Positions 42,635 through 52,720 of a stretch of 64,000 nucleotides of DNA are shown here, piece by piece. The translations under genes were made by a program, and so were the position numbers. The notes beneath the pieces are model-generated. The model made no database searches. It was not told the origin of the DNA and saw only the letters and a program-made list of their open reading frames with translations. Position 1 is the first letter of the stretch; every line of letters starts with the position of its first letter. This stretch comes from Peribacillus frigoritolerans (lineage in GTDB: Bacteria; Bacillota; Bacilli; Bacillales; DSM-1321): NCBI RefSeq assembly GCF_030676415.1, contig NZ_JAUUTW010000009.1, positions 62,001 to 126,000 on the forward strand, in the 5' to 3' direction.

Positions 42635-44287
42635 TTAATCACTGTTACCCCTGAAAATTGAACTCATGAGTAAAGCTATACGTAAATGAAGTGAGTTTTT
42701 TGCATCATGAACGGAATAATTCAACATGTCCTCACATTTGGCAATTCGGTATTTAACGGTATTACGGTGAACAAACAGTTTCCTGGATGTAATAGCAAGT
42801 TCACAATTATTATCCAAATATACCAATAAGGTATTAACTAAGTCTTTTTCATCTTTATTTTTCGGGTACGATAGAGAACGTAAAGTATTTTCATAAAATT
42901 TTTTTAAATCTTTTTCGGGAATTAACCGAATCAGTTCTATTAATTGCTTGGTTTCGTAAAAGTTGATAAATTTATTTTGAAACAGTTCAGCCCCATTTGT
43001 CCATGCTTCCACTGCCTCTTCGTATGTAAGGTGGATATAGGTAAGGTCATTAGAAAAGTTACCAACTCCAAACGACAACGAAATTTTTAGATTTGAATAA
43101 GCCTCATTCTGGAATTCCTTCAGCCTTTCTTCTATTATGCTTTTAATCGAATCATTAATATTCAGAGGAGCTTGCATCAAAATAACAAAATATCCATCTT
43201 TCATAAAAACGATGTTGTTAGTATCTATTTTTAAAAATGATTTATGTAAAAATTTATATAAATAGTCGTATAATCTATTCATTATGTCTGAACTTTTTTG
43301 TAAAGCGTTTTGTTTATCATCATCAATCTTACATACAATGCATACGTATTTCATATTGTCGATTAAGCCATGCTGTTTTCCCCTATGAATAATTTCTTGT
43401 TTGTTAGAAATCTTTCCATCAACAAGGGAAGCAAAAAAGTTATTTTCTAGCAAACGACTGTTTTCTCTAATAGCCTCGTTTTTAAGCAGCGTGAATGAAA
43501 TGACTGTTGATGCTTGTTCTATAGCTAATTGTGAAGATGGGTATGAAAGCTTCTCAGGGTGAAGAATTAATAGAAAATAGGGATAGGGACGCATTGTTTT
43601 CACCCGAAACATTTTTATAGAAATGTCCGTATTTTGGATGTCGATAGTAAGCTGGTTTTTCTCTAGGTATGTTTCTATATCACGTTTAATTTGTTCTTGA
43701 ACATTTTTCATGACGATTTTCATATTTCCTGTACGAAAATGATGGGAAAAGGATGTCACATCACCAATAGGATCAAGTAGGAGAACAGGACATTTTAATA
43801 GGGAGCCAAGATTTTCAATTAAAGAATTCAGACTGTAGCCTTTTATCATCATATTGGTAAATTCCTTGTGAATATGCATCGCATAAAATAACTCTTCAAT
43901 TTGGTTATCCCATATAAAGCTTAATAATTGATGAGCAACCGCACCTAATGTTAATGTCTCTGGAATTTGAATAATTGGAAATTCTAATGAGTCAGCCAAT
44001 TCGATTACATCCTGCGGTATCTTATCAATGAATCTTTTAAGTTTAATGGCAATCCCTGCACATGGAAGTTCATTAATTTGGGAAATGAGATTGCATAATG
44101 CATGAGGGTCGTTTTTAAAAGCGTATCCTGTTGTCAATAATAGGGAGTTCTTAGCTAAAAAATTGATGGCATCTGGTGTTTCTGAAATCTCAATTGATTC
44201 TACTTTCCTTTTAAGTCCGGCATGTCCAGCAATAATTTTGGCTTCTTGAAACACATCAACGATAAATAAATCTTCTACCTTTTTCAT
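42635..44287 (-). CDS. pucR: PucR-family transcriptional regulator
   Basis: A 550-residue regulator. The N-terminal PucR domain has VEDLFIVDVFQEAKIIAGHA and SLLLTTGYAFKND; the middle part is a GGDEF-like CdaR segment; the C-terminal helix-turn-helix is TSRKLFVHRNTVKYRIAKCE. PucR activates allantoin genes in B. subtilis. Two ATG codons adjoin; I chose the second (44287), six bases after GAGGG. It is divergent from the second allantoinase, so it probably regulates it. I found no clear PucR box. Confidence 0.86.
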   Translation of the reverse strand: MKKVEDLFIVDVFQEAKIIAGHAGLKRKVESIEISETPDAINFLAKNSLLLTTGYAFKNDPHALCNLISQINELPCAGIAIKLKRFIDKIPQDVIELADSLEFPIIQIPETLTLGAVAHQLLSFIWDNQIEELFYAMHIHKEFTNMMIKGYSLNSLIENLGSLLKCPVLLLDPIGDVTSFSHHFRTGNMKIVMKNVQEQIKRDIETYLEKNQLTIDIQNTDISIKMFRVKTMRPYPYFLLILHPEKLSYPSSQLAIEQASTVISFTLLKNEAIRENSRLLENNFFASLVDGKISNKQEIIHRGKQHGLIDNMKYVCIVCKIDDDKQNALQKSSDIMNRLYDYLYKFLHKSFLKIDTNNIVFMKDGYFVILMQAPLNINDSIKSIIEERLKEFQNEAYSNLKISLSFGVGNFSNDLTYIHLTYEEAVEAWTNGAELFQNKFINFYETKQLIELIRLIPEKDLKKFYENTLRSLSYPKNKDEKDLVNTLLVYLDNNCELAITSRKLFVHRNTVKYRIAKCEDMLNYSVHDAKNSLHLRIALLMSSIFRGNSD

Positions 44288-44290
44288 CAT

Positions 44291-45043
44291 ACACCCTCTA
44301 ATTCTACATTTTGTCAGTTTTTATTACTAGAAAGGGAAGCAAACGAATCTTGTTAAATTTGGACAAAAATTTAAATGGAAATTGTTTACATCGCATAATG
44401 ATTTTGTGAATGAATCCGCTTATAATCAATTGTATAGAGGATTGAAGGTTAATGAAACTGTTTTCAAGATTTTTTTTAACATTCCATAAATCCCAAGTTT
44501 TTATTATATTTAGAAACTATATTTATATTTTGAGCGCATACAATTCGCCAGTTTTTGCCTGCTCTCAAGCTATTATTTGCTCTATCATTTTTCTCAGGTA
44601 CGATGCTCGCATTCGTTCATCTATATTGTTTATGTTTAAAAAGTGCAACAGAAACGAGAGGATGTGGTTAAAGGGGCTTAATTGATGGAAACGTGAAATA
44701 GTCAGTAAAAGAGTCCGAATATTTAAAAAACATTAATGAAGCAGGAGTAAACGATGAAGACCGCGGAGGAAATGCCGTACAAAACAAGATAACAGCCAAG
44801 GCTGCGCATCTCGCTTCCTGTCTTCATAAAGGTGGATGCGATTCTTTCCAAAATTGCTTGATAGAAAGTGGAATCTACTAAATCTCAAAACGATGTTCAG
44901 AATGTAATAGTTGTATTTCATTCCGAATATTTACGTTCCAACAGCCCAAAGCAAGATGTTCGTTTCTTCATTATGCAACTGTAAAAGAGGATTGGCCTTG
45001 TAGTTTTTATGAAATTTGATTTCCCATAGAAAGGAATGAACCT
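44291..45043. other. Divergent intergenic region, no supportable gene
   Basis: This 750-base gap lies between pucR and the second allantoinase and must hold both promoters. An open frame at 44452-44685 has no good ribosome binding site. A stretch near 44720-44880 (GGNAVQNKITAKAAHLAS) is open but unassigned. I see no strong motif. Confidence 0.35.
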
Positions 45044-46396
45044 ATGGCTACATATGATTTACTCATTAGAAATGGAAATCTTGTAATGTTTGATTCGATT
45101 GTTCAAGGAGATATTGCAATTAAGGAAGGGAAAATAAAAGAAGTGACTATCGGAAAAAATATTGATGCTATAGCAACAAGAGAAATTAATGCTGAGGGGC
45201 AGCACATCCTCCCAGGATTAATTGATTCTCATGTTCATTTCAACGAGCCAGGCAGAACTGAGTGGGAAGGTGTTCAAACTGGTAGCAGAAGTTTAGCGGC
45301 AGGTGGGGTGACAACCTATTTTGATATGCCATTGAACAGTACACCGCCAACAATCAATAAAGAATATTTGGCATTAAAGAGAGCTTGCTCCGAAGAAAAG
45401 TCGGTAGTCAATTGCCGCTTTTGGGGTGGACTTATACCAGAAAATATTGAGAATATTAAGGAACTTGATGAAAATGGAGTAATTGGATTTAAAGCTTTTA
45501 TGTCACCGAGCGGAATTGTCGATTTCAATCATGTCGATGATATTACGATTTTTAAAGGGATGAGAGAAATTGCCTCTGTAGGCTCACTTTTAGCCGTTCA
45601 TGCTGAAAGTACAGTCATTTGTGATCAGCTTGCACAAGAAAAACAAAGACTAAATAAGACGACTGCAAAAGACTTCGTCGAATCAAGACCGATAATTTCC
45701 GAAATTGAAGCGGTAAGAAGAATAATTTCATATGCAGAAGCTACAGGGTGTAAGCTGCATATTGTTCATGCGAGCAGCCGGAAAGTAGTGGATGTCATTA
45801 ATCAGGCAAAGCAAAGAGGCCTGGATATTACGGTAGAAACATGCCCTCATTATTTATCTTTGACATTAAAAGACTTAGAGGAAAAAGGCGGATTGGCAAA
45901 ATGCTGCCCTCCACTGCGTGATGATGAAGAAGTAGAACAATTATGGGAAGCTGTAGCAAACGGTGAAATTGACGTTATAGCATCCGACCATTCACCAGCA
46001 CCTCCATCTATGAAAGAGGTAATAAATGAAGACTTTTTCAGTGCCTGGGGTGGGATTTCCGGTGCCCAATCTACGCTCAATATATTGTTGACAGAGGGGC
46101 ATTTCAACCGTAATCTTCCTCTGGGGAAAATTGTTGAATTAACATCAACGAATCCAGCTAAGTTATTTGGCCTTTATCCCCATAAAGGGATAATAGCCGT
46201 TGATAGTGACGCTGATCTGGCGATAGTTGATCTGAACAGAAGCTTCGAGCTGAAAAAGGAAAATTTGTTCTACCGCCATCAGCAGTCGCCTTATGTTGGC
46301 AGGACATTCAAAGGGCAAGTAACGACAACGATCGTCAATGGGGCTATTGTTTTTGAAAATGGAAGCATTACCACTGTGGAAAAAATTAAAATCTAG
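45044..46396 (+). CDS. allB: Allantoinase, copy 2
   Basis: A 450-residue allantoinase. His63 and His65 (LIDSHVHFNEPGRTEWEG), Lys150 (VIGFKAFMSPSG), KLHIVHASS, VETCPHYLSLT and ASDHSPAPP hold the binuclear metal site. FNEPGRTEWEG is the standard AllB form, so this copy looks closer to the family norm than copy 1. AGAAAGGAATGAACCT precedes the ATG. It faces pucR and is followed by allE, so it is the more likely main enzyme. Confidence 0.9.
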   Translation: MATYDLLIRNGNLVMFDSIVQGDIAIKEGKIKEVTIGKNIDAIATREINAEGQHILPGLIDSHVHFNEPGRTEWEGVQTGSRSLAAGGVTTYFDMPLNSTPPTINKEYLALKRACSEEKSVVNCRFWGGLIPENIENIKELDENGVIGFKAFMSPSGIVDFNHVDDITIFKGMREIASVGSLLAVHAESTVICDQLAQEKQRLNKTTAKDFVESRPIISEIEAVRRIISYAEATGCKLHIVHASSRKVVDVINQAKQRGLDITVETCPHYLSLTLKDLEEKGGLAKCCPPLRDDEEVEQLWEAVANGEIDVIASDHSPAPPSMKEVINEDFFSAWGGISGAQSTLNILLTEGHFNRNLPLGKIVELTSTNPAKLFGLYPHKGIIAVDSDADLAIVDLNRSFELKKENLFYRHQQSPYVGRTFKGQVTTTIVNGAIVFENGSITTVEKIKI

Positions 46397-46598
46397 GATT
46401 GTTAAGCTATAGGACTGAGAAAATCTCAATTCATTTTATTAGCTTATTATGGATGAGTCGCTTAAGCCTGTAAGGAACTAGGACCTGATTACCTAAAAGA
46501 GAAAGTCATGGATGAAGAAATAAGAAGATAAACTGTTTTATCTATAATAGACAAAAATATAAAGCGTTTTTATCGATTAGGCATAAAGACTAATTAAA

Positions 46599-46612
46599 TG
46601 AAAGCGTTTAAT
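46599..46612. promoter_or_regulatory. cre-like site before allE
   Basis: ATGAAAGCGTTTAAT fits WTGAAARCGYTTWNN. A weaker AAAGCGTTTTTA lies 40 bases upstream. Confidence 0.4.
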
Positions 46613-46631
46613 TTTTATATAAGGGACTTAA

Positions 46632-46646
46632 TTGTTTCTGAAACAA
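46632..46646. promoter_or_regulatory. TTGTTTC-GAAACAA operator-like site
   Basis: TTGTTTCTGAAACAA is a 15-bp palindrome with a central T, 175 bases before allE. IclR-type operators often have such TTTC/GAAA arms. The binding protein is unknown. Confidence 0.4.
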
Positions 46647-46820
46647 GCTAATAATATATGAAAAGAAGCTTCAATTATAAGTTGATCTATATCGGGAACA
46701 GGGCACACCATGAGTTACATATTTTCAAAGGGCGCCTGCTTATATTGGCTCACGATTAAAACGTTGATTGGTGTCATATGAATTAGCTCACAAAATACGA
46801 TTAAAAGGAGAGTTTAAAAG

Positions 46821-47585
46821 ATGGGTTATCCTAAAGATTTATTAGCAAGCAGATCAATAATTGAGCACGGTAAATATGCTTTAATTGCACCTGAAGGATT
46901 GGTTAATAATGTTGTTCCGGGATTTGAGAATTGTATCATTTCCATATTGGGTTCTCCAAAGCTTGGAGCAAGCTTTGTCGATTACATTGTGACAATGCAA
47001 AAGGAAGGAAGGAACAGCGAGGGGTTTGGTGGACAAGAAGATGTAGAGACATTTGTCTATGTTATTGAAGGGAAAATAAAAGCTGCTGCAGGTGAACAAG
47101 AGTTTGTCCTCGATGAAAGCGGTTATTTGTACTGTCCGCCAGGAACAAAGATGTATTTAGAAAACCAATTGGATGGAGATTCTAAACTATTCCTATATAA
47201 GCAAAAGTATCGTCCACTTGAAGGACGGAGACCATGGGTTTATTCAAACCATGCGAACAATATTGAATTTAGGATTTATGATGATATGCATAATGTCCAT
47301 CTTAAAGATCTTTTGCCTGCTGATATAGATTTTGATATGAATTTTCATATTCTATCCTTTGATCCTGCTGCATCTCATCCGTTCATCGAAACACATGTGC
47401 AAGAACATGGCGCCTACTTACTCTCGGGAGAAGGGATGTATAATCTGGATAATCAGTGGGTTCCTGTAAAGAAAGGAGATTACATTTTTATGGGTCCATA
47501 TGTACATCAAGCAGCCTATGCGGTAGGTAGAGAAAATTTAACCTATGTTTACTCTAAAGATTGTAATCGTGATGCATCCTTGTAA
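46821..47585 (+). CDS. allE: (S)-ureidoglycine aminohydrolase
   Basis: A 254-residue bicupin that removes ammonia from ureidoglycine to give ureidoglycolate. It begins PKDLLASRSIIEHGKYALIA and has the family features NVVPGFENC, FVYVIEGKI, and in the second cupin SFDPAASHPFIETHVQEHGA and YIFMGPYVHQAAYA, whose His and Glu bind Mn. AAAAGGAGAG precedes the ATG. It and PucG compete for the same substrate. The next gene is a small cupin. Confidence 0.9.
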   Translation: MGYPKDLLASRSIIEHGKYALIAPEGLVNNVVPGFENCIISILGSPKLGASFVDYIVTMQKEGRNSEGFGGQEDVETFVYVIEGKIKAAAGEQEFVLDESGYLYCPPGTKMYLENQLDGDSKLFLYKQKYRPLEGRRPWVYSNHANNIEFRIYDDMHNVHLKDLLPADIDFDMNFHILSFDPAASHPFIETHVQEHGAYLLSGEGMYNLDNQWVPVKKGDYIFMGPYVHQAAYAVGRENLTYVYSKDCNRDASL

Positions 47586-47714
47586 AAGGTCACATCACTT
47601 AGAAGGAATGCGTAGATGCCTACTTTTAGAGATTTAATGCGGGCAGAATCTGGATTATAGGGAGATCTGGTAAGTGTAATTCAAAACCATTAAATATTAA
47701 AGAGGTGCTGAGAT

Positions 47715-48098
47715 ATGGACCAGAATGTAATTTTGAACAAAAAGTCGATAATAGAGGAAAGAGTTTTTGAAATCGATAAAATAGCAAAATTCGATTCTAA
47801 TGCACCACAAAAAAATTATTTCTATGAAACGGATAAAACTGTTGGGGCAGTTTGGTGTCTTGAACCTGAGCAGGAAGTATTTTTACATTCCCATTCGAAT
47901 GTTGATGATATTTGGGTTTGCATTGAGGGGGAAGGAACATACTTTCCTGATTTAGAGAATGAGATTACGATCAGAAAAGGAATGGTAGTATTGGCCAAGC
48001 CTAATCAAATTCATGGAATGCGTAATACAGGAAACAGTCGATTCATGTTTGTAGGCTTTGCTGCAGGGGCATTGCCTATGGATATAACGAGATATTAG
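47715..48098 (+). CDS. Single-domain cupin protein
   Basis: A 127-residue cupin. The metal-binding motifs are FLHSHSNVDDIWVCIEGEGT and PNQIHGMRNTG. No ureidoglycolate lyase (AllA) is visible in the window, and this gene sits between allE and the permease, so it may fill that step. AllA proteins are longer and read differently, so this is a guess. An AAAGAGGTG site precedes the ATG. A terminator follows. Confidence 0.75.
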   Translation: MDQNVILNKKSIIEERVFEIDKIAKFDSNAPQKNYFYETDKTVGAVWCLEPEQEVFLHSHSNVDDIWVCIEGEGTYFPDLENEITIRKGMVVLAKPNQIHGMRNTGNSRFMFVGFAAGALPMDITRY

Positions 48099-48173
48099 AA
48101 AAAGGTAAAAATTATTAAACAATTACAAAATAATTTAAGTTTCTTCTTTCAAAAAACAAAAAAAGTGATTAAG

Positions 48174-48216
48174 GCGAAGCGATTGTAATGAAGACAGCGC
48201 TTCGCTTATATTTTTA
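48174..48216 (+). terminator. Terminator after the small cupin
   Basis: GCGAAGCG and CGCTTCGC form an 8-bp stem, followed by TTATATTTTT. Confidence 0.65.
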
Positions 48217-48358
48217 TCTATAAAAAGAGATGATTTGTAATTTTTACGAAGAAACTATGGATTCCAGGGGTAATCAATACTTTTAAGAACTGGCTTCCTT
48301 AAAAACTCGCAAACAGATTTTGTGAAAAATCCAGATATCGGAAATGGTGATGATTAAG

Positions 48359-49663
48359 ATGACACAGCAAGGAGTTACTGTAACATTATTGTCCTCTTTA
48401 CAGTGGCTTTTTTTTATTTTTGCCAATACGGTTGTCGTACCAATTTCTGTAGGAGCAGCATTCCAGCTTCCTACAGAAACAATTGAAATGACGATAAGAT
48501 GCTCCTTTATCTTTACAGGAATATCCTGTATTCTACAGGCCTGGATTGGGCATCGTTATCCATTATTGGACAGCCATTCGGGGCTAATGTGGGGTCTGAT
48601 GATAAATATGGGCATCTCTGCATCTGCACTCGGATTGGATTTTGCAACCGTAGGAGGAGGAATTGCAACAGGTATTTTGCTGGCTGGAGCTGTAACCGTA
48701 CTGCTTGCGGCATTTAACCTGATTTATATCATACAGAAAGTAATTAAGCCGATGGTGATAAGTGTTTATATATTTTTGCTAACCTTTCAGCTCATCTTTA
48801 TTTTCTTCAAAGGTATGTTTAAAATAACCGAAAGTGGAACAATTGATCTCCCTGTCAGTTTGTTTTCAATCTTGATTGTCATCTTCGTTGGCTTATTAAG
48901 GGTTAAAGGAGGGAAAATACTAGGCAATTTCTCAATCCTAATTGGAATTATCGTAGGATGGTCATTATATCGAATTATTTTCCCTTCAGATCTTCCGACG
49001 GCTAGCTCTTCAGGTATGGCATTCACTTTCTTTCCCCTTGGAACTCCAAACTTGAATATTGGTATTATTTTTGTCTCCTTTTTTGCGGTCCTTCTGAATT
49101 TAACGAATTCTTTCGCTTCTATTCAAGCTGTTGCAGATGTTTACAAGGAAAAGGTGGAACATAGTCAATACAGGAGATCTATTTTTGTAACAGGTATTTT
49201 TGCGTTTATCACTTCGATTTTTGGCTTGGTCCCTTTTACACCATTTACATCTACGATAGGGTTTTTACAAAGTACCAAGTTATTTAAACGAGAGCCATTC
49301 ATTATAAGCGGATTCTTGTTTACTCTCCTTGGAATTATTCCCCCATTAGGGAGATTCTTAGGAACAATACCACTAACAATAGGTAACGCTGTTTTATTTG
49401 TCGCATACCTTCAATTGTTTGGGACCGCATTAAACAGCCTAAAAGGAACGTTATTCAACTCTGAAACGATACTCCGTTTAGCGGGACCAGTCCTAGCTGG
49501 AGTTAGCATTATGAATATCCCGCCAGCATTATTCGGCAGTATTCCTGTCCTCTTGCAGCCTTTCATTACAAATGGTCTAATTATGGGTGTCATTATATCG
49601 ATCGTTATGGAAAAACTCATTGATTGGAATAAGTTAACAAATAAATGGGAAGTCGGGCAGTAA
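48359..49663 (+). CDS. NCS2-type xanthine/uracil permease family protein
   Basis: A 434-residue, 12- to 14-helix nucleobase permease. SSLQWLFFIFANTVVVPISV and PLLDSHSGLMWGLMINMGIS are start regions of this family; FVSFFAVLLNLTNSFASIQA and FTPFTSTIGFLQST include the substrate-contacting helices. I chose the ATG at 48359 because GGTGAT at 48346-48351 lies seven bases upstream; an ATG at 48344 would contain it. It is less similar to classic PbuX/UraA, so allantoin, urate or xanthine are all possible. Confidence 0.82.
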   Translation: MTQQGVTVTLLSSLQWLFFIFANTVVVPISVGAAFQLPTETIEMTIRCSFIFTGISCILQAWIGHRYPLLDSHSGLMWGLMINMGISASALGLDFATVGGGIATGILLAGAVTVLLAAFNLIYIIQKVIKPMVISVYIFLLTFQLIFIFFKGMFKITESGTIDLPVSLFSILIVIFVGLLRVKGGKILGNFSILIGIIVGWSLYRIIFPSDLPTASSSGMAFTFFPLGTPNLNIGIIFVSFFAVLLNLTNSFASIQAVADVYKEKVEHSQYRRSIFVTGIFAFITSIFGLVPFTPFTSTIGFLQSTKLFKREPFIISGFLFTLLGIIPPLGRFLGTIPLTIGNAVLFVAYLQLFGTALNSLKGTLFNSETILRLAGPVLAGVSIMNIPPALFGSIPVLLQPFITNGLIMGVIISIVMEKLIDWNKLTNKWEVGQ

Positions 49664-49682
49664 CCGAATTATCTACCTGAAA

Positions 49683-49699
49683 ATGGATTAATGAGCAAC
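49683..49699. promoter_or_regulatory. Degenerate 17-bp palindrome before glcB
   Basis: ATGGATTAATGAGCAAC keeps 13 of 17 positions of GTTGCTTAWTAAGCAAC. It lies 279 bases before the malate synthase start. A short frame at 49771-49833 with AAAGGAG upstream (MTTLDISNDNLEIDYKKTKQ) is probably a remnant. Confidence 0.4.
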
Positions 49700-49961
49700 A
49701 ACAACAAAAAGTGATTATTCTAAAAAAAAAGGATTTCATTTTAGTGAAGAAAAAAGGAGTTCATATAATATTGACTACTTTGGACATCTCTAACGATAAC
49801 CTTGAAATTGATTATAAGAAAACAAAACAATAAATTGAGAACTTGATTAATCGATAACAAATTAAGTATTGAACCCGTTCAAAGGTAGGAGAGATTCCCT
49901 GGTTTATATTCTTTTCGGCGTATGCCGGGAGTCAAACTAATTTTTAAAGGAGGAATACAAC

Positions 49962-52130
49962 ATGGGAGAATATGTGAAAATAGGTAATCTTCAAGTGGCT
50001 CCGGTACTTTTTGAATTTATCAATAAAGATGGGCTACCTGGAAGCGAACTGAATCAGGAACAATTTTGGGTTGATTTTGAAAAATTGGTACATGACATGT
50101 CTCCAAAAAACAAAAAAATGTTAGCTCGCCGTGATGAAATTCAAACCAAAATCAATAGATGGCACAGAGAAAATAAAGAGAGGGACTTTGCTAAATATAA
50201 ATCATTTTTACAAGAAATTGGCTATCTCGAACCTGAAGGAGAAGACTTTCATATTACGACAGAAGGGGTAGATGATGAAATAGCCTTCCAAGCTGGGCCG
50301 CAGCTAGTTGTCCCGGTTGATAATGCTCGTTATGCTATTAACGCTTCTAATGCAAGGTGGGGAAGCCTTTATAATGCCCTTTATGGAACAGATGTTATTA
50401 GCGAAAAAAAAGGAGCCTACCGAGAAGGGAGCTACAATGAAGTACGCGGTGGAGAAGTCATTTCATTTGCAAAGGATTTTCTTGATCAAGTAACTCCTTT
50501 AAAGGATCATTCACATAAAGACGCTGTGAAATATGCAGTAGTAGATGGGAAATTAGCTGTTACACTCAAAGATGGAGAAATTACGAGTTTAGTAGAGGAA
50601 TCTAAGCTAGTTGGCAATCAAGGTGAATATGAAAAGCCATCGGCTATTTTATTAAAAAATAATGGGTTGCATTTTGAAATTCAGATTGATAGAAGTCACC
50701 CGATCGGTAAAATAGATAAAGCAGGCGTTAAGGACATTCTAATGGAATCTACCCTTACGACCATTATGGATTGTGAGGATTCTGTTGCCGCAGTGGATGC
50801 TGATGATAAAGTCCTGGTATATCGAAATTGGTTAGGTCTTATGAGAGGTGATCTGACTGTAACTTTCAAAAAGGATAATAAAATGATGACACGTACAATG
50901 AACCCGGATCGTTTATACAGAGCACCAGATGGAGAAGATTTCTCTTTGCCTGGTCGTTCACTTATGTTTGTCCGTAACGTGGGACACTTAATGACCACAA
51001 ACGCAGTCCTAGATGCAAATGGTGAGGAGATTCCTGAAGGGATTATGGATACAGTCATAACTAGTTTACTTGCCAAACATTCCCTGTTGGGGAATGGTAA
51101 ATATCAAAATTCATCTAAAGGATCAGTTTATATCGTAAAGCCCAAAATGCATGGATCCGAAGAGGTGGCTTTTGCCAATGAACTCTTTGATCGTGTGGAA
51201 GACATGCTTGGTCTACGGCGAAATACATTGAAAATTGGTGTTATGGACGAAGAACGTCGAACTTCATTGAACTTGAAAGCTTGTATCCGCCAAGTTAAAG
51301 AAAGAGTGGCATTTATTAATACCGGGTTCCTAGATCGAACGGGAGACGAAATTCATACTTCAATGGAAGCCGGACCTATGATCCTCAAAAATAACATGAA
51401 AGGATCAAAATGGCTACAAGGTTATGAAAAATCGAATGTCATTGTAGGTCTGGCAACCGGTTTTCAAGGTCGAGCTCAAATTGGTAAAGGAATGTGGGCA
51501 ATACCTGATATGATGGCGGAAATGCTAACGCAAAAGATTGGCCATCTGAAAGCAGGGGCGAATACATCATGGGTGCCTTCACCAACTGCAGCGACATTGC
51601 ATGCTCTTCATTATCATCAAGTGGATGTAAAAAAGGTACAAGATGAGTTGAAAAAGAATCCAGTAAATTTACGTGATGATATTTTAGAAATCCCAGTGGC
51701 TCAAAACCCCGAATGGAGTCCGGAAGAAATTCAGGAAGAGCTAGATAACAATGCTCAAGGTATCCTCGGTTATGTTGTACGTTGGGTAGAACAAGGAATT
51801 GGTTGTTCTAAAGTACCAGATATCAACAATGTAGGGTTGATGGAAGACCGTGCCACACTAAGAATTTCGAGTCAGCATATCGCTAACTGGCTACACCACG
51901 GAATTTGTACAAAAGGACAGGTTTTGGAGACTTTACAACGAATGGCTAAAGTAGTGGATGAACAAAACAGTGGAGATTCAGCATATCAATGTATCGCGGG
52001 AAATTTCGACAGCTCAGTGGCGTTTCAAGCGGCATGCGACCTAGTGTTTCAAGGCTATAACCAACCAAGTGGGTATACTGAGCCAATCCTGCATCGACGA
52101 CGCATTGAAGCGAAGAAAAATAAGTTGTAA
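49962..52130 (+). CDS. glcB: Malate synthase G
   Basis: A 722-residue enzyme that condenses glyoxylate with acetyl-CoA to malate. [68 protein letters not shown] and [20 protein letters not shown] follow the isoform G sequence, and the length fits (about 720). AAAGGAGG lies before the ATG. It drains glyoxylate made by the ureide enzymes into the TCA cycle. A strong terminator follows. Confidence 0.95.
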   Translation: MGEYVKIGNLQVAPVLFEFINKDGLPGSELNQEQFWVDFEKLVHDMSPKNKKMLARRDEIQTKINRWHRENKERDFAKYKSFLQEIGYLEPEGEDFHITTEGVDDEIAFQAGPQLVVPVDNARYAINASNARWGSLYNALYGTDVISEKKGAYREGSYNEVRGGEVISFAKDFLDQVTPLKDHSHKDAVKYAVVDGKLAVTLKDGEITSLVEESKLVGNQGEYEKPSAILLKNNGLHFEIQIDRSHPIGKIDKAGVKDILMESTLTTIMDCEDSVAAVDADDKVLVYRNWLGLMRGDLTVTFKKDNKMMTRTMNPDRLYRAPDGEDFSLPGRSLMFVRNVGHLMTTNAVLDANGEEIPEGIMDTVITSLLAKHSLLGNGKYQNSSKGSVYIVKPKMHGSEEVAFANELFDRVEDMLGLRRNTLKIGVMDEERRTSLNLKACIRQVKERVAFINTGFLDRTGDEIHTSMEAGPMILKNNMKGSKWLQGYEKSNVIVGLATGFQGRAQIGKGMWAIPDMMAEMLTQKIGHLKAGANTSWVPSPTAATLHALHYHQVDVKKVQDELKKNPVNLRDDILEIPVAQNPEWSPEEIQEELDNNAQGILGYVVRWVEQGIGCSKVPDINNVGLMEDRATLRISSQHIANWLHHGICTKGQVLETLQRMAKVVDEQNSGDSAYQCIAGNFDSSVAFQAACDLVFQGYNQPSGYTEPILHRRRIEAKKNKL

Positions 52131-52268
52131 CAATAAGTGATTTCTGGGGCATTCAGACCAACCAGGATGCAATGTTATTAAATTCATGAAGCTTAGCGTA
52201 GTGTCATAACTTAACTTCTACTAGTAAATTCATGCGGGGCATCGGAATAAAATAAGTGATTATTCGAT

Positions 52269-52310
52269 AAAATGGGGAACAAGTGATCAAGATTACTTGT
52301 TCCCCATTTT
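52269..52310. terminator. Strong terminator after glcB
   Basis: AAAATGGGGAACAAGT and ACTTGTTCCCCATTTT form a perfect 16-bp stem with a ten-base loop. Confidence 0.85.
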
Positions 52311-52414
52311 GGTCTAATTCTTTATAAAAAGAAGAAGCTAAGTAGACATATATGAATTAGATGTAACAAGAATTGACATCATCTTTTTAGTTTTGCAGAC
52401 CATCAGAAGTTAAT

Positions 52415-52720
52415 TTGGACGGCATAAGTAGAACTAGTATCTTAATTTATCAAAAAATACCAGTGAAATATGATAAGGAGCTAACTATAACAATAAGTAC
52501 CAATTCATTTGATCATAGAAATCTGTATATGATTGGTTTGCTTTCAGTTGGTTATTTTGCACAAAAAAACACCGAAATACTAACAGAATTGTCAATGAAG
52601 TTAAATGCGAAAGCAAGTAAAATAATAGATGACATAAATTTTGTGAATATTCATAACGTGAATGGGTATTGTGAAGGGAAGCGATGTAATGGTCAATCAA
52701 AACGGAAAATTGATCGATGA
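52415..52720 (+). other. Unassigned open frame, possibly a gene fragment
   Basis: A 101-residue frame from a TTG with no clear ribosome binding site. It reads SRTSILIYQKIPVKYDKELT, then STNSFDHRNLYMIGLLSVGY. The composition is coding-like, but I do not recognise the family. It abuts the broken pucF and may be a fragment moved there. Confidence 0.3.

Noticed and set aside
44452-44685. 77-residue frame between pucR and allantoinase 2
   Set aside because: A+T-rich, no good start site, low-complexity hydrophobic composition; probably chance.
44291-45043. B. subtilis-type PucR box
   Set aside because: I could not find a match to WWWCNTTGGTTAA that stands out in this gap.
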